A DNA stretch of 64,000 nt from E44-bin32 sp034430595. Its GTDB lineage: Bacteria; Chloroflexota; Anaerolineae; Anaerolineales; E44-bin32. The notes beneath the pieces are model-generated. The model was not told the origin of the DNA, did no database searches, and was given only the letters and a program-made list of their open reading frames with translations. Below, piece after piece: positions 7,931 through 16,559 of the stretch. Made by a program: the position numbers and the translations under genes. Within the stretch, counting starts at the first letter, position 1; each line of letters begins with the position of its first letter. The stretch covers positions 1 to 64,000 of the forward strand of contig DAOUEL010000058.1 in assembly GCA_034430595.1 (NCBI GenBank). Reading direction: 5' to 3'.

Positions 7931-9142
7931 ATGGATTTTGGTCTATCTCAAGAGCATGAGATGGTACGGAGGATGGTTCGCGACTTTGCGGCAAAAGAGG
8001 TATATCCGGGCATCAAAGAAGCTGATCGAAATCAGGAAATGGATCCGCAAGTGCTGCCGCGAATGGGCGAACTGGGGATCCTGGGTATCTGCATTCCCGT
8101 TCGATACGGTGGCCAGGGGATGGATTACTTATCACTGGGTCTCGTTTGTGAAGAATTAGAGGCCGTCGATACTACCCTGCGCGTTGTGATGTCGGTACAT
8201 ACAGGCCTGGCCAGCATGACGCTGCTACAGTGGGGATCTGAAGATCAGAAGCGGCGCTTCCTGACCCCGCTGGCAAAAGGTGAGCTGATCGGCTGCGGCG
8301 CGTTCTCTGAGCCCGGGGCTGGCTCTGACTTTTCGCATATTTCCGCTGCTGGGAAGCGCAAGGGCGATTCCTACGTTCTTAACGGCGAGAAGATGTGGAT
8401 TTCGCTGGCTACCAAGGCCGATCTGGCGATGGTCACCGTTCGCACCAACCCGGAAATCGAGAAAGCCAGCGCAGGCTTGACGACGTTTGTCGTTGAGCTG
8501 GACCGACCTGGCATCACACGTGGTGACATTCATGGCAAGCTTGGCGTACGAGCCGGCTCAACAGGATGGATCTCTTTTCAGGATGTGGAGGTCCCACTTG
8601 AAAATCGGGTTGGGGAGGAAGGGGAGGGATTTAAGGTCACGATGTCGGCTTTTGACTCGGGCCGGTATACAGTCGCCGCTGGCGCGACAGGCTTGATCCG
8701 GGCTGCGCTTGAAGCCAGCCTGGCCTACGCCCGTGAGCGGAATGCCTTTGGTAGACCGATCAGCGACCATCAGCTGATACGGCAAAAACTCGCCACAATG
8801 CGCCGGGAGTATGAGATCGCCCGCCTGCTTTATCTGCAAGCCGGATGGCTGAAAAATGCGGGGGAGCGAAATACGCTTGAGACTTCATTCGCCAAGCATT
8901 TTGCGACAGATGCCTCCTTTCGGGCTGCATCGGAGGCAATCCAGATTCACGGTGCCTATGGCTTCAGTGATGAATATGATGTCGAGCGTTACATGCGTAA
9001 TGCACGCGGCGCGATGATTTACGAAGGCAGCAATGAAATCCAGACCCTGATCCAGGCCGAGTATGCCCTGAAGGAGCGGCAGGATAAGCCGCTGAGAATG
9101 GAGATGCCTGCATACGATGCCGAGATTTGGCAAGCAGGATAA
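7931..9142 (+). CDS. Acyl-CoA dehydrogenase
   Basis: A 403-residue flavoenzyme that oxidises acyl-CoA to trans-2-enoyl-CoA and passes electrons to the electron-transfer flavoprotein. The FAD/substrate motif is seen as Ser-Glu-Pro-Gly-Ala-Gly-Ser-Asp, the second family motif as Gln-Ile-His-Gly-Ala-Tyr-Gly, and the catalytic Glu lies in Ile-Tyr-Glu-Gly-Ser-Asn-Glu-Ile near residue 367. Length is typical. GGGAGG lies seven bases before the ATG. etfB and etfA follow directly and are the natural electron acceptor. Chain-length specificity cannot be read from the sequence. Confidence 0.95.
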   Translation: MDFGLSQEHEMVRRMVRDFAAKEVYPGIKEADRNQEMDPQVLPRMGELGILGICIPVRYGGQGMDYLSLGLVCEELEAVDTTLRVVMSVHTGLASMTLLQWGSEDQKRRFLTPLAKGELIGCGAFSEPGAGSDFSHISAAGKRKGDSYVLNGEKMWISLATKADLAMVTVRTNPEIEKASAGLTTFVVELDRPGITRGDIHGKLGVRAGSTGWISFQDVEVPLENRVGEEGEGFKVTMSAFDSGRYTVAAGATGLIRAALEASLAYARERNAFGRPISDHQLIRQKLATMRREYEIARLLYLQAGWLKNAGERNTLETSFAKHFATDASFRAASEAIQIHGAYGFSDEYDVERYMRNARGAMIYEGSNEIQTLIQAEYALKERQDKPLRMEMPAYDAEIWQAG

Positions 9143-9163
9143 TGTGGATCCGCTAATCGAATC

Positions 9164-9188
9164 TGTATCAGCCTCACCGGTTGATACA
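9164..9188. repeat. Inverted repeat between the acyl-CoA dehydrogenase and etfB
   Basis: TGTATCA (9164-9170) and TGATACA (9182-9188) form an exact 7-base inverted repeat with an 11-base centre, 23 bases before the etfB start. It may be an operator or a weak hairpin that sets expression of etfBA. No T-run follows, so it is not a terminator. Confidence 0.35.
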
Positions 9189-9211
9189 CCACTGCAGCAA
9201 AGGAGGACCCA

Positions 9212-9994
9212 TTGAAAATCGTCGTCTGTGTCAAGCAAACCCCGGATACGGCCGCGACCGTTACCGTCGAAAACGGGGTCGTGTCATGGGGGGACGCCCC
9301 ATTGGTCATCAACCCATGGGATGAGTACGCTGTGGAAGAAGCCCTGCGCATCAAAGAACAGCAGGGGGGAACAGTGGCAGCGATCAGCCTGGGGCCTGAG
9401 GATGCCCGGGAAGCATTGAAACATGCCCTGGCGATGGGTTGTGATGAAGCCGTGCTGATTAGCGACCCATCCCTGGCGGGGCTTGATTCGCTCGGCGTCT
9501 CGGCTGTCCTCGCAGCAGGGGTCGGCAAAGTGGGTGACGTTGACCTGGTCTGTTTCGGACGGGCATCGGTCGACAACGACACGGGAATCATGGGTTCCCA
9601 GGTTGCCCGCCGGCTGGGCTGGCCAGCGCTAACGCTGGTTTCGAAAGTGGTCTCGATCGATGGTAGCTCCAAGACAATCGAAGTTGAGCGCATGCTTGAG
9701 GAAGGACGCCAGCAGGTTTCGTCCACCCTTCCAGCGGTGCTCAGCGTTGTCAAGGAGATCAATGAACCCCGCTATCCCTCTTTCATGGGAATTCGGAAAG
9801 CCTCCAAGGCAGAAATTCCGGTCTGGACTACTTCCGATCTGGGGATCGGGGAGGTGCCCAGCCCGGCGCTTGCCTGGCCTGAGATCTATGCCCCGGCCAA
9901 GGTCGAAACGAAATGCGAGTTCATCGAAGGCGATTCGGCCGAAGCGATTGCAGCCAAGCTTGCTGACCGCTTGCTGGAAGAGAAGGTGATCTGA
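9212..9994 (+). CDS. etfB: Electron transfer flavoprotein, beta subunit
   Basis: A 260-residue EtfB. The N-terminus Met-Lys-Ile-Val-Val-Cys-Val-Lys-Gln-Thr-Pro-Asp-Thr is characteristic, and the AMP-binding segment Asp-Asn-Asp-Thr-Gly near residue 113 with a following Ser-Gln-Val-Ala is intact. With EtfA it forms the soluble FAD/AMP heterodimer that collects electrons from acyl-CoA dehydrogenases. The start is a TTG at 9212, chosen because AAAGGAGG lies at the right distance and the protein then begins like its family. The stop overlaps the etfA start by one base (TGATG). Confidence 0.95.
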   Translation: MKIVVCVKQTPDTAATVTVENGVVSWGDAPLVINPWDEYAVEEALRIKEQQGGTVAAISLGPEDAREALKHALAMGCDEAVLISDPSLAGLDSLGVSAVLAAGVGKVGDVDLVCFGRASVDNDTGIMGSQVARRLGWPALTLVSKVVSIDGSSKTIEVERMLEEGRQQVSSTLPAVLSVVKEINEPRYPSFMGIRKASKAEIPVWTTSDLGIGEVPSPALAWPEIYAPAKVETKCEFIEGDSAEAIAAKLADRLLEEKVI

Positions 9995-11031
9995 TGACAA
10001 ACGATATTCTGGTATACATCGATCACTTCAAAGGTGATCCACTGCCTGCATCCTGGGAGGCCGTAGGAGCGGCGCGAAAGTTAGCCGCGGATCTTGGTGG
10101 TTCAGTAGTAGCCGTTGTGCTCGGCGCAAGCGTCTCGGATTTGGCCGCTGCGGCCATTGCTCACGGGGCAGACGGAGCGCGCATCGTCGAGGATCCACTC
10201 CTCGCAGAATTCCGCCCTGAACCTTATGCCGACGCGCTGAAGACGATTGCCGCCAACGCCGAGCTGCTGATCTTTCCATCTTCCGGCCGGACGCGCGAGC
10301 TCGCGGCAATGGTGGCCGTCGACCTCGAAACCGGGGTCGCTCCAGATGTGATTGAGCTCGAAGTAATAGATGGGCAGGTCATCGCCACACGCCCTATTTA
10401 TGCTGGCAAGCTGCTGAGCAAGATCGTTGCGAGGGATAAAAGGCCTCTTATCTTAGCTCTGCGCAGCCGTGCATTTCCCAAGTTGGACGCCGACGCTTCC
10501 CGCTCAGGTGATATCGTTACGGTCGAGCCGGAAATTAACGCTCCCAAGACGGAAGTCAAAGGTTACTCAGACGCCGAGGTTGGGGTCAGCCTGACGGACG
10601 CGGCGGTCATCGTCTCGGGAGGGCGCGGAATATCCAACAACCCCAAGCTCTCGCCGCCGGCCGAGATCACGGACGAGAAGGAGATCGAAGTCTGGAAGGC
10701 TCAGCAGGGCTTTAAGCTGATCGAAGCTCTTGCGAGCGTGCTTGGCGGGGCGGTTGGTGCAAGCCGGGCCGCAGTCGACGCGGGCTACATTCCTTACGCT
10801 CACCAGGTAGGACAGACGGGTAAAGTCGTATCGCCAGACTTGTATATTGCCTGCGGGATATCGGGCGCGATCCAGCACCTGGCAGGGATGCGCACCTCGA
10901 AGACCATCGTTGCCATCAACAAGGATGGCGATGCCCCAATCTTCAAGCTGGCTCGCTTTGGAGTGGTTGGTGACCTGCACGAAGTCGTGCCAGCACTGAC
11001 CGAGGCTTTCAAGGAACGTCTTCAAGGATAA
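9994..11031 (+). CDS. etfA: Electron transfer flavoprotein, alpha subunit
   Basis: A 345-residue EtfA. The C-terminal FAD-binding domain is clear: a Gly-Gly-Arg-Gly-Ile motif near residue 209, Gly-Ala-Ser-Arg-Ala-Ala-Val-Asp, then Gln-Val-Gly-Gln-Thr-Gly-Lys and Gly-Ile-Ser-Gly-Ala-Ile-Gln-His. It binds the redox-active FAD of the heterodimer. It is coupled to etfB by TGATG and is the last gene before a strong terminator. Length is slightly above the usual 310-330. Confidence 0.95.
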   Translation: MTNDILVYIDHFKGDPLPASWEAVGAARKLAADLGGSVVAVVLGASVSDLAAAAIAHGADGARIVEDPLLAEFRPEPYADALKTIAANAELLIFPSSGRTRELAAMVAVDLETGVAPDVIELEVIDGQVIATRPIYAGKLLSKIVARDKRPLILALRSRAFPKLDADASRSGDIVTVEPEINAPKTEVKGYSDAEVGVSLTDAAVIVSGGRGISNNPKLSPPAEITDEKEIEVWKAQQGFKLIEALASVLGGAVGASRAAVDAGYIPYAHQVGQTGKVVSPDLYIACGISGAIQHLAGMRTSKTIVAINKDGDAPIFKLARFGVVGDLHEVVPALTEAFKERLQG

Positions 11032-11062
11032 GCCAGGGTTAATAGAAAATTGATCTCGATCG

Positions 11063-11107
11063 GCTGCACGGTCTGGCCATAATGGACCGTGCAGCTTTTC
11101 GATTTTT
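11063..11107 (+). terminator. Rho-independent terminator after etfA
   Basis: An exact 11-base stem (GCTGCACGGTC at 11063-11073 and its complement at 11085-11095) with an 11-base loop is followed by TTTTCGATTTTT. Confidence 0.88.
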
Positions 11108-11178
11108 AAGACCCGCCGTTGAAAGCCACCTCTGCTACAATGAGTTACTGACTTGCTCATCTGACTAGGGAGACGGCA

Positions 11179-12828
11179 ATGGCTCCGAGTGGTGCATTTA
11201 CCTTTGTACTTCATTCGCATCTGCCCTATGCCCGCCAGGCCGGGAGATGGCCACACGGCGAGGAATGGCTGCACGAAGCAGCAGCCGAGACTTACATCCC
11301 GCTTTTAGATGCCCTTAACCGCCTGCGGGCAGACCGGGTCCCGGCCAAGCTGACCCTCACATTAACTCCTGTTCTTTTAGAGCAGTTAGCAGATGCCGAT
11401 GTCCAGAAGAACTTTGAAACCTATCTCATCGATCGCATCACAGCAGCAAAACAGGACCTCAAGCGCTTCGCGGAAGAAGATTTTGAGCAGCAGCGGGCGC
11501 TCGCAAGGTTCTATCTCGATTGGTACGAACATACGTTGAAACAGTTTAAGGAGACTTACGCCGGGAATCTCGTTCCAGCGTTTAAAAAACTGCAAGATGA
11601 CGGTCTAATTGAAATCGTTACCTGCGCTGCAACCCATGGATATCTTCCGCTGCTCGATCGGGATGAATCGATCAACTTGCAGCTGAAAACAGCAGTCGAA
11701 AACTACCACCGTCATTTTAAACGCTACCCACGGGCGATCTGGTTGCCCGAATGCGCCTACCGGCCAGCTTATGTGACCGAATCGGGGCGGGTGCGGCCTG
11801 GGCTCGAACATTGGCTCGCCCTGCAGGATCTGCGCTTATTCTTCGCTGAAACCCACATGATCGAAGGTGGTCGACCAGTCGGTGTCGCCGCCGGAGAGGC
11901 AATCGGACCGTATGGGGCGGTCATCCGGCGCTACCTGGTTCCCTTCAGCGATGTCCAACCTGAGAAGCACGCGACAACATACCAGCCGTACTATGTCAGC
12001 GGAACGGATGTCGCTGTCATCGGTAGGAACAACAAGACCGGCCTGCAGGTCTGGAGTGCCGATTGGGGATATCCGGGGGATTTTGATTACCGGGAATTTC
12101 ACAAGAAGGATGGCGTTTCAGGCCTGCAGTACTGGCGCGTGACTGGCGCCGGAGTAGACCTGGGCCAGAAGGAACTCTACCATCCCAAGTGGGCTGCGGG
12201 AAAGGTGGAATCCCATGCTGAACACTTTGCGAACCTGGTTGAAGCCGAGCTTGAAAATTACCAGCATCAGCATGGAGGTCCCGGCATTATCTCGGCAAAT
12301 TATGACACCGAGCTTTTCGGTCATTGGTGGTTCGAAGGTGTTTCCTGGTTGGAGGCTGTTCTGCGCCACCTGGCAGCGAATGACAAGGTTGAGCTCGTAA
12401 CTGCTTCCGAGTATATCGAAGAACATCCTCCGGAGATCGCCCTGAACCTTCCAGAAGGGTCCTGGGGCGCGGGCGGGACCCATTTTGTGTGGAACAACGC
12501 CGATACACAATGGATGTGGCCTGTGATCCACGCTGCAGAGAAGCGCATGGCAGAGGTGGTCGCACAGAATCGCAAGGCTGCCGGCGCAACCGAGCTTGTG
12601 CTCAACCAGGCCGCTCGCGAGCTGCTCCTGCTTCAATCCTCGGATTGGCCTTTCCTGGTAACGACCGGGCAGGCTCGAGAGTATGCTATCGAGCGCTTTC
12701 GCGGCCACGTCGATCGCTTTGAGCTGCTGCTTGATTCGCTTGAAACACCGCATATAGCTGATGTTGAGGCGATCTGGGAGAAAGATAAGCTCTTCCCGGA
12801 AATTGATTTCAGGTGGTTCCAGGCTTGA
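11179..12828 (+). CDS. 1,4-alpha-glucan branching enzyme, GH57 family
   Basis: A 549-residue GH57 enzyme with the C-terminal DUF1957 helical domain typical of GH57 branching enzymes, which make alpha-1,6 branches in glycogen. The opening strand Val-Leu-His-Ser-His-Leu-Pro-Tyr-Ala-Arg is conserved motif 1. The nucleophile Glu191 lies in Trp-Leu-Pro-Glu-Cys-Ala-Tyr and the acid/base Asp376 in Asn-Tyr-Asp-Thr-Glu-Leu-Phe-Gly-His-Trp-Trp. The cysteine next to the nucleophile is also seen in archaeal branching enzymes. AGGGAG precedes the ATG. The stop overlaps the glycogen synthase start, so the enzymes are made together. No GlgB-type (GH13) branching enzyme is seen nearby. Confidence 0.93.
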   Translation: MAPSGAFTFVLHSHLPYARQAGRWPHGEEWLHEAAAETYIPLLDALNRLRADRVPAKLTLTLTPVLLEQLADADVQKNFETYLIDRITAAKQDLKRFAEEDFEQQRALARFYLDWYEHTLKQFKETYAGNLVPAFKKLQDDGLIEIVTCAATHGYLPLLDRDESINLQLKTAVENYHRHFKRYPRAIWLPECAYRPAYVTESGRVRPGLEHWLALQDLRLFFAETHMIEGGRPVGVAAGEAIGPYGAVIRRYLVPFSDVQPEKHATTYQPYYVSGTDVAVIGRNNKTGLQVWSADWGYPGDFDYREFHKKDGVSGLQYWRVTGAGVDLGQKELYHPKWAAGKVESHAEHFANLVEAELENYQHQHGGPGIISANYDTELFGHWWFEGVSWLEAVLRHLAANDKVELVTASEYIEEHPPEIALNLPEGSWGAGGTHFVWNNADTQWMWPVIHAAEKRMAEVVAQNRKAAGATELVLNQAARELLLLQSSDWPFLVTTGQAREYAIERFRGHVDRFELLLDSLETPHIADVEAIWEKDKLFPEIDFRWFQA

Positions 12829-14243
12829 AAATTCTATTTCTCGCAGCTGAGGCAACCCCATTAGCAAAGGTAGGTGGCTTGGCCGATGTTGCGGGTGAAC
12901 TTCCGCGTGAACTCGTCCGGCGAGGTATCGATGTCCGGTTGGCGATGCCGATGCATGCAACCATCGATCGTTCGGCGTATCCATTCCTCGAATTGTGTCG
13001 GTTTCCGGTTGGACGTTCTGGCTTCGAAATCGAAGCGGTAATTTACAAACTCGAGCTGGAGGGGGTCCAGCTCTGGTTGATTGATGGCGAACCAGTGCGG
13101 GTGGTGCCCGCAGTTTACGGCCAACCAGCACAGGACGGCGAGAAATATGTATTCTGTGCCAAGGCAGCGTTGTTGGCTTGCGAGGTCTGCAGTTGGCAGC
13201 CCGAGATCCTGCATGCGAACGACTGGCATGCAGCCGCTGCGATAAACTTCCTGGACCGGTGGCGAGAAGAGAGCTCAACCTGGTCAGGTGTCCGAAGCCT
13301 GCTTACGATCCACAACCTGGCGTACATGGGGAGTGAAAATGCAAGAGCCGCCTATCAGGTTCCCCAAAGCCACAATCCTGCGCTTCCGGATTGGGGCACG
13401 AACCTCCCGCTTCCCTCTGGAATTGCCACTGCCGATTGGGTAAGCACGGTCAGTCCAAGCTACGCGCAGGAAATCCAGACCGCAGAATACGGCTGCGGCC
13501 TCGAGCAATTGCTCGCGGCGCGTGCCGATCGGCTGCTGGGCATCCTGAACGGCATCGATACCGAGGTTTGGAATCCCACAACCGACGGCACGCTTGATCA
13601 GAGTTTTTCCATGGAGACAATTGAAATCCGACAGGAGAATACTTTCGGCCTGCAGCGTGAGTTAGGTCTCCCGCTGGACGGTTCTCCGCTGATAGGCATG
13701 ATTACCAGGCTTGATCATCAAAAAGGCGTTGACCTGGCGCTCCAGGCACTGGATCAGATCGCCGGAGAGGCGTGGCAGTTTGTCTTGCTCGGGACCGGTG
13801 ATCAGGCGCTTGAGGTTCTGGCGAATGAATTTGTCGAGCGCTATCACCTGCGTGCCAGGGTCTTGCTGCGCTTTGACGCCTCAATCGCTCGCAGATTGTA
13901 TGCGAGCTGCGATATGCTCCTGATCCCTTCCCGTTATGAACCATGCGGATTAGCCCAGCTTATCGGGATGCGTTACGGTGCGGTTCCGGTCGTGCGTGGA
14001 ACCGGCGGCCTGAAGGATTCGGTTCCTGATGTTGATCAAGAATCCAATGGAACTGGCTTTGTGTTTGATGCTGCCGACGTTCATGATCTGGTCGCGTGTC
14101 TCCTGCGCGCGCTGCGTGTGTTCCAGGATAAGAATCGCTGGCGCAAGATCCAGGTGGAGGGTATGAGCCGCGACCACTCTTGGAAGCGGACGGCCGATGA
14201 CTATTCTGGCCTGTACCAGAAGCTGCGCGATGGCGAAAGATAA
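12825..14243 (+). CDS. glgA: Glycogen synthase (GT5)
   Basis: A 472-residue GT5 glycosyltransferase that extends alpha-1,4-glucan from a nucleotide-glucose, normally ADP-glucose. The N-terminal Lys15-Val-Gly-Gly-Leu-Ala-Asp-Val loop binds the sugar nucleotide. The C-terminal Arg-Tyr-Glu-Pro-Cys-Gly-Leu motif places the conserved Glu at residue 372, with Gly-Thr-Gly-Gly-Leu after it. The TTG at 12825 is chosen over a GTG at 12813: it gives the family N-terminus Met-Lys-Ile-Leu-Phe-Leu-Ala-Ala-Glu, overlaps the upstream stop by four bases (TTGA) and has AGGTGG eight bases ahead. malQ starts inside its last codons. No glgC is present in the window. Confidence 0.93.
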   Translation: MKILFLAAEATPLAKVGGLADVAGELPRELVRRGIDVRLAMPMHATIDRSAYPFLELCRFPVGRSGFEIEAVIYKLELEGVQLWLIDGEPVRVVPAVYGQPAQDGEKYVFCAKAALLACEVCSWQPEILHANDWHAAAAINFLDRWREESSTWSGVRSLLTIHNLAYMGSENARAAYQVPQSHNPALPDWGTNLPLPSGIATADWVSTVSPSYAQEIQTAEYGCGLEQLLAARADRLLGILNGIDTEVWNPTTDGTLDQSFSMETIEIRQENTFGLQRELGLPLDGSPLIGMITRLDHQKGVDLALQALDQIAGEAWQFVLLGTGDQALEVLANEFVERYHLRARVLLRFDASIARRLYASCDMLLIPSRYEPCGLAQLIGMRYGAVPVVRGTGGLKDSVPDVDQESNGTGFVFDAADVHDLVACLLRALRVFQDKNRWRKIQVEGMSRDHSWKRTADDYSGLYQKLRDGER

Positions 14244-15768
14244 CCTCCCGATCGAATCGGTCATCCAGGAGCGACGCGGCGGCTTGCTCCTGCATCCAAC
14301 TTCGTTGCCCGGCCCTTATGGCTGTGGGACCCTTGGGAAGGCGGCCGAGCGCTGGCTGGATTGGCTTGAGGCCGCGGGTATGCGCGTCTGGCAGTTCCTG
14401 CCGCTGGGACCGACCGGCTATGGAGATTCCCCGTACCAGAGCTTTTCCGCGTTCGCTGGAAATTCCAATCTTATCGATCTTGAACAACTCCTTCAGCAGG
14501 GAATCCTGGAACCAGACGACCTTCAGCCAATTCCAGAGTGGACGGCGAATATCGATTACGGGCAATTTTTGGCATGGAAATGGCCAATCTTACAACTTGC
14601 TGCGCAACGGTACTTGGAGCGTGTCGATCAATCGACGCGCGCAGAGTTTAAGAATTTTACGGATGAACAGAAGTACTGGCTTAAGGATTTTGCATTGTTC
14701 ATGAGCTTGAAAGAGGCCAATGACGGGCGGGCCTGGACTGAATGGGATAAAGGTTTTGTGCACCGTGTGCCAGAGGCGATGGATAATGCGCGTGAGCGAT
14801 TTTCGGATAGGGTCGAGCACGAACAGGTGCTCCAGTTTATCTTTCACCGACAGTGGGCTAAGATCCGCCATCGGGCGCAGCAGCTCGGAATCACCCTTGT
14901 CGGGGATATGCCTATTTTTGTTGCACATGATTCGGCGGAGGTCTGGTCGCATCCCGAGCTCTTCCGTCTTGGACCGGACAGCATGCCAGACGTGGTCGCG
15001 GGGGTCCCGCCTGATTATTTTTCGAGCACAGGCCAGCGATGGGGAAACCCACTTTACCGTTGGGACGAAATGGAGCGCACGGACTATGACTGGTGGGAGC
15101 GCCGATTAAGAGCGGCTCTCGAACTATCCGATGTCGTGCGCCTCGACCATTTCCGGGGATTTTCGGCCTACTGGGAAATCCCGGCCGAGGACGACACTGC
15201 GGTCTCCGGTCACTGGGTAAAGGGCCCGGGGGAAAGGTTGCTGGGGCGGCTGTTGGAGGCGCTTGGCAGGCTACCCCTTCTAGCTGAAGACCTGGGTGTG
15301 ATCACGCCCGATGTCGAGGCTCTGCGTGAATCCTTAAACTTGCCCGGGATGAAGGTACTGCAGTTTGGACTGGAGGGTGCCCCGGACAATCCTTATCTCC
15401 CGCACAATTATTCAGAGAATTGCGTCGCCTATACCGGTACTCATGATAACGATACCAGCGTGGGGTGGTACAAGAACAGCAGCGAAGGGACGCGAGATTT
15501 TTGCCGCCGCTATCTGGCCAGCAACGGCGAACACATCGCACAGGATATGATGCGCGCCATCTGGTCTTCATCGGCTGGGTGGGCTATCGCCCCGATGCAG
15601 GACGTTCTTGAACTGGGTTCAGAAGCGCGTATGAACGCCCCTGGCTCTACCGTGAACAATTGGAGCTGGCGGCTGCCTGAACCTGCACTGACCGATGACC
15701 TCGCGGCGAGCCTGTTCGATTTGAATTGGATTTATGGACGAACGGCATCCGAACCTCATCAACTCTGA
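14230..15768 (+). CDS. malQ: 4-alpha-glucanotransferase (amylomaltase, GH77)
   Basis: A 512-residue GH77 enzyme that transfers segments of alpha-1,4-glucan between acceptors. The N-terminus has Gly-Leu-Leu-Leu-His-Pro-Thr-Ser-Leu-Pro-Gly. The catalytic triad is visible: Asp in Arg-Leu-Asp-His-Phe-Arg-Gly, Glu in Ala-Glu-Asp-Leu-Gly, and Asp in Gly-Thr-His-Asp-Asn-Asp. The ATG at 14230 overlaps the glgA stop by 14 bases; an earlier in-frame ATG at 14197 would lengthen the overlap and does not add conserved sequence. It completes a branching-elongation-transfer set for glycogen metabolism. Confidence 0.93.
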   Translation: MAKDNLPIESVIQERRGGLLLHPTSLPGPYGCGTLGKAAERWLDWLEAAGMRVWQFLPLGPTGYGDSPYQSFSAFAGNSNLIDLEQLLQQGILEPDDLQPIPEWTANIDYGQFLAWKWPILQLAAQRYLERVDQSTRAEFKNFTDEQKYWLKDFALFMSLKEANDGRAWTEWDKGFVHRVPEAMDNARERFSDRVEHEQVLQFIFHRQWAKIRHRAQQLGITLVGDMPIFVAHDSAEVWSHPELFRLGPDSMPDVVAGVPPDYFSSTGQRWGNPLYRWDEMERTDYDWWERRLRAALELSDVVRLDHFRGFSAYWEIPAEDDTAVSGHWVKGPGERLLGRLLEALGRLPLLAEDLGVITPDVEALRESLNLPGMKVLQFGLEGAPDNPYLPHNYSENCVAYTGTHDNDTSVGWYKNSSEGTRDFCRRYLASNGEHIAQDMMRAIWSSSAGWAIAPMQDVLELGSEARMNAPGSTVNNWSWRLPEPALTDDLAASLFDLNWIYGRTASEPHQL

Positions 15769-15931
15769 CACTCTGAGCACCGGCAAGAACCATTTATCCG
15801 TTCCTCGCTGGCCGGCAGGTACCGATGCAGCCGATCGGTCGTGCTGGATCTGCGGGGGAAGAACCATTTACCTGCAGTGCAAGATTATTTGTGTGAATTG
15901 TGGGTTCACCCGTGACTGCTCTGATCCTTGA
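15734..15931 (+). CDS. Small zinc-ribbon protein
   Basis: A 65-residue protein whose last 30 residues hold two Cys-x2-Cys knuckles (Cys-Trp-Ile-Cys-Gly-Gly and Cys-Val-Asn-Cys-Gly) and a final Arg-Asp-Cys-Ser-Asp-Pro. This is the pattern of a treble-clef or zinc-ribbon metal site. Small proteins ending this way occur in other bacteria as uncharacterised genes; that comparison is from memory. The gene overlaps the malQ 3' end by 35 bases and lacks a strong ribosome-binding site, so the start is uncertain. Confidence 0.6.
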   Translation: MDERHPNLINSDTLSTGKNHLSVPRWPAGTDAADRSCWICGGRTIYLQCKIICVNCGFTRDCSDP

Positions 15932-15995
15932 AATTAGAAGCATCGACGAGTTTGAGTAAGTTTCATGGTAATACCCGAAATTCAAGGAGGCCTGG

Positions 15996-16484
15996 ATGCT
16001 GCTGGGAGTGATCAGCGACACGCATGACAATGTCTGGAAGATCGAGGCGGCGATCCCGCATCTACAAGAGGCAGGAGCAATTCTGCACTGTGGCGACCTG
16101 TGTTCACCTTTCGTGATCAAACGTCTCGGTGCCGGGTTGGGTGATCAGCCGATCCACGTCGTATGGGGAAATAACGAAGGTGATAAATTAGCGATCGCTC
16201 GAGTGGCCGAGAATTTTCCAAATGTCACCCTTCATGGACAGGTGGCCTTGCTCGAGTTGGGAGGGTTGCGCATTGCTGTGAATCACTACCCGGAGATTGC
16301 GAACGAATTCGCCGCTTCAGGTCATTTCGATCTGGTGTGCTACGGGCATGATCACAGCGCGCATCTGAGCACGATTAACGGCTGCACCTTGCTCAACCCC
16401 GGAGAATTAATGGGTTTGAAAGGCCGCAGCAGCCTGGCGTTATTCGATACCAATACTCGCGGGGTGCGTTGGGTCGATCTCTAA
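15996..16484 (+). CDS. YfcE/MJ0936-family metallophosphodiesterase
   Basis: A 162-residue calcineurin-like phosphoesterase. The metal ligands are all visible: Asp-Thr-His-Asp (residues 8-11), His-Cys-Gly-Asp, Gly-Asn-Asn-Glu in place of the usual GNHE/GNND, and Gly-His-Asp-His near the C-terminus. Family members hydrolyse model phosphodiesters with two metal ions; the natural substrate is generally unknown. AAGGAGG precedes the ATG by a normal distance. It follows the glycogen operon on the same strand, after a gap of 64 bases. Confidence 0.9.
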   Translation: MLLGVISDTHDNVWKIEAAIPHLQEAGAILHCGDLCSPFVIKRLGAGLGDQPIHVVWGNNEGDKLAIARVAENFPNVTLHGQVALLELGGLRIAVNHYPEIANEFAASGHFDLVCYGHDHSAHLSTINGCTLLNPGELMGLKGRSSLALFDTNTRGVRWVDL

Positions 16485-16559
16485 GCTCGGACCCTCATGC
16501 CAGCATTCGGCGGATCAACCAATATTCGCCCAATCCTGCAACAGGTCCCTGCTGCCTGG

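Noticed and set aside
11119..11141. TTGAAA and TACAAT before the branching enzyme gene as a promoter
   Set aside because: The spacer is only 11 bases, too short for sigma-70. TACAAT alone is not enough.
12118..13278. A 386-codon open frame on the minus strand across the branching enzyme and glycogen synthase genes
   Set aside because: It lies wholly opposite two well-recognised enzymes, has unlike-protein composition and no ribosome-binding site. It is a shadow of GC-rich codon use.
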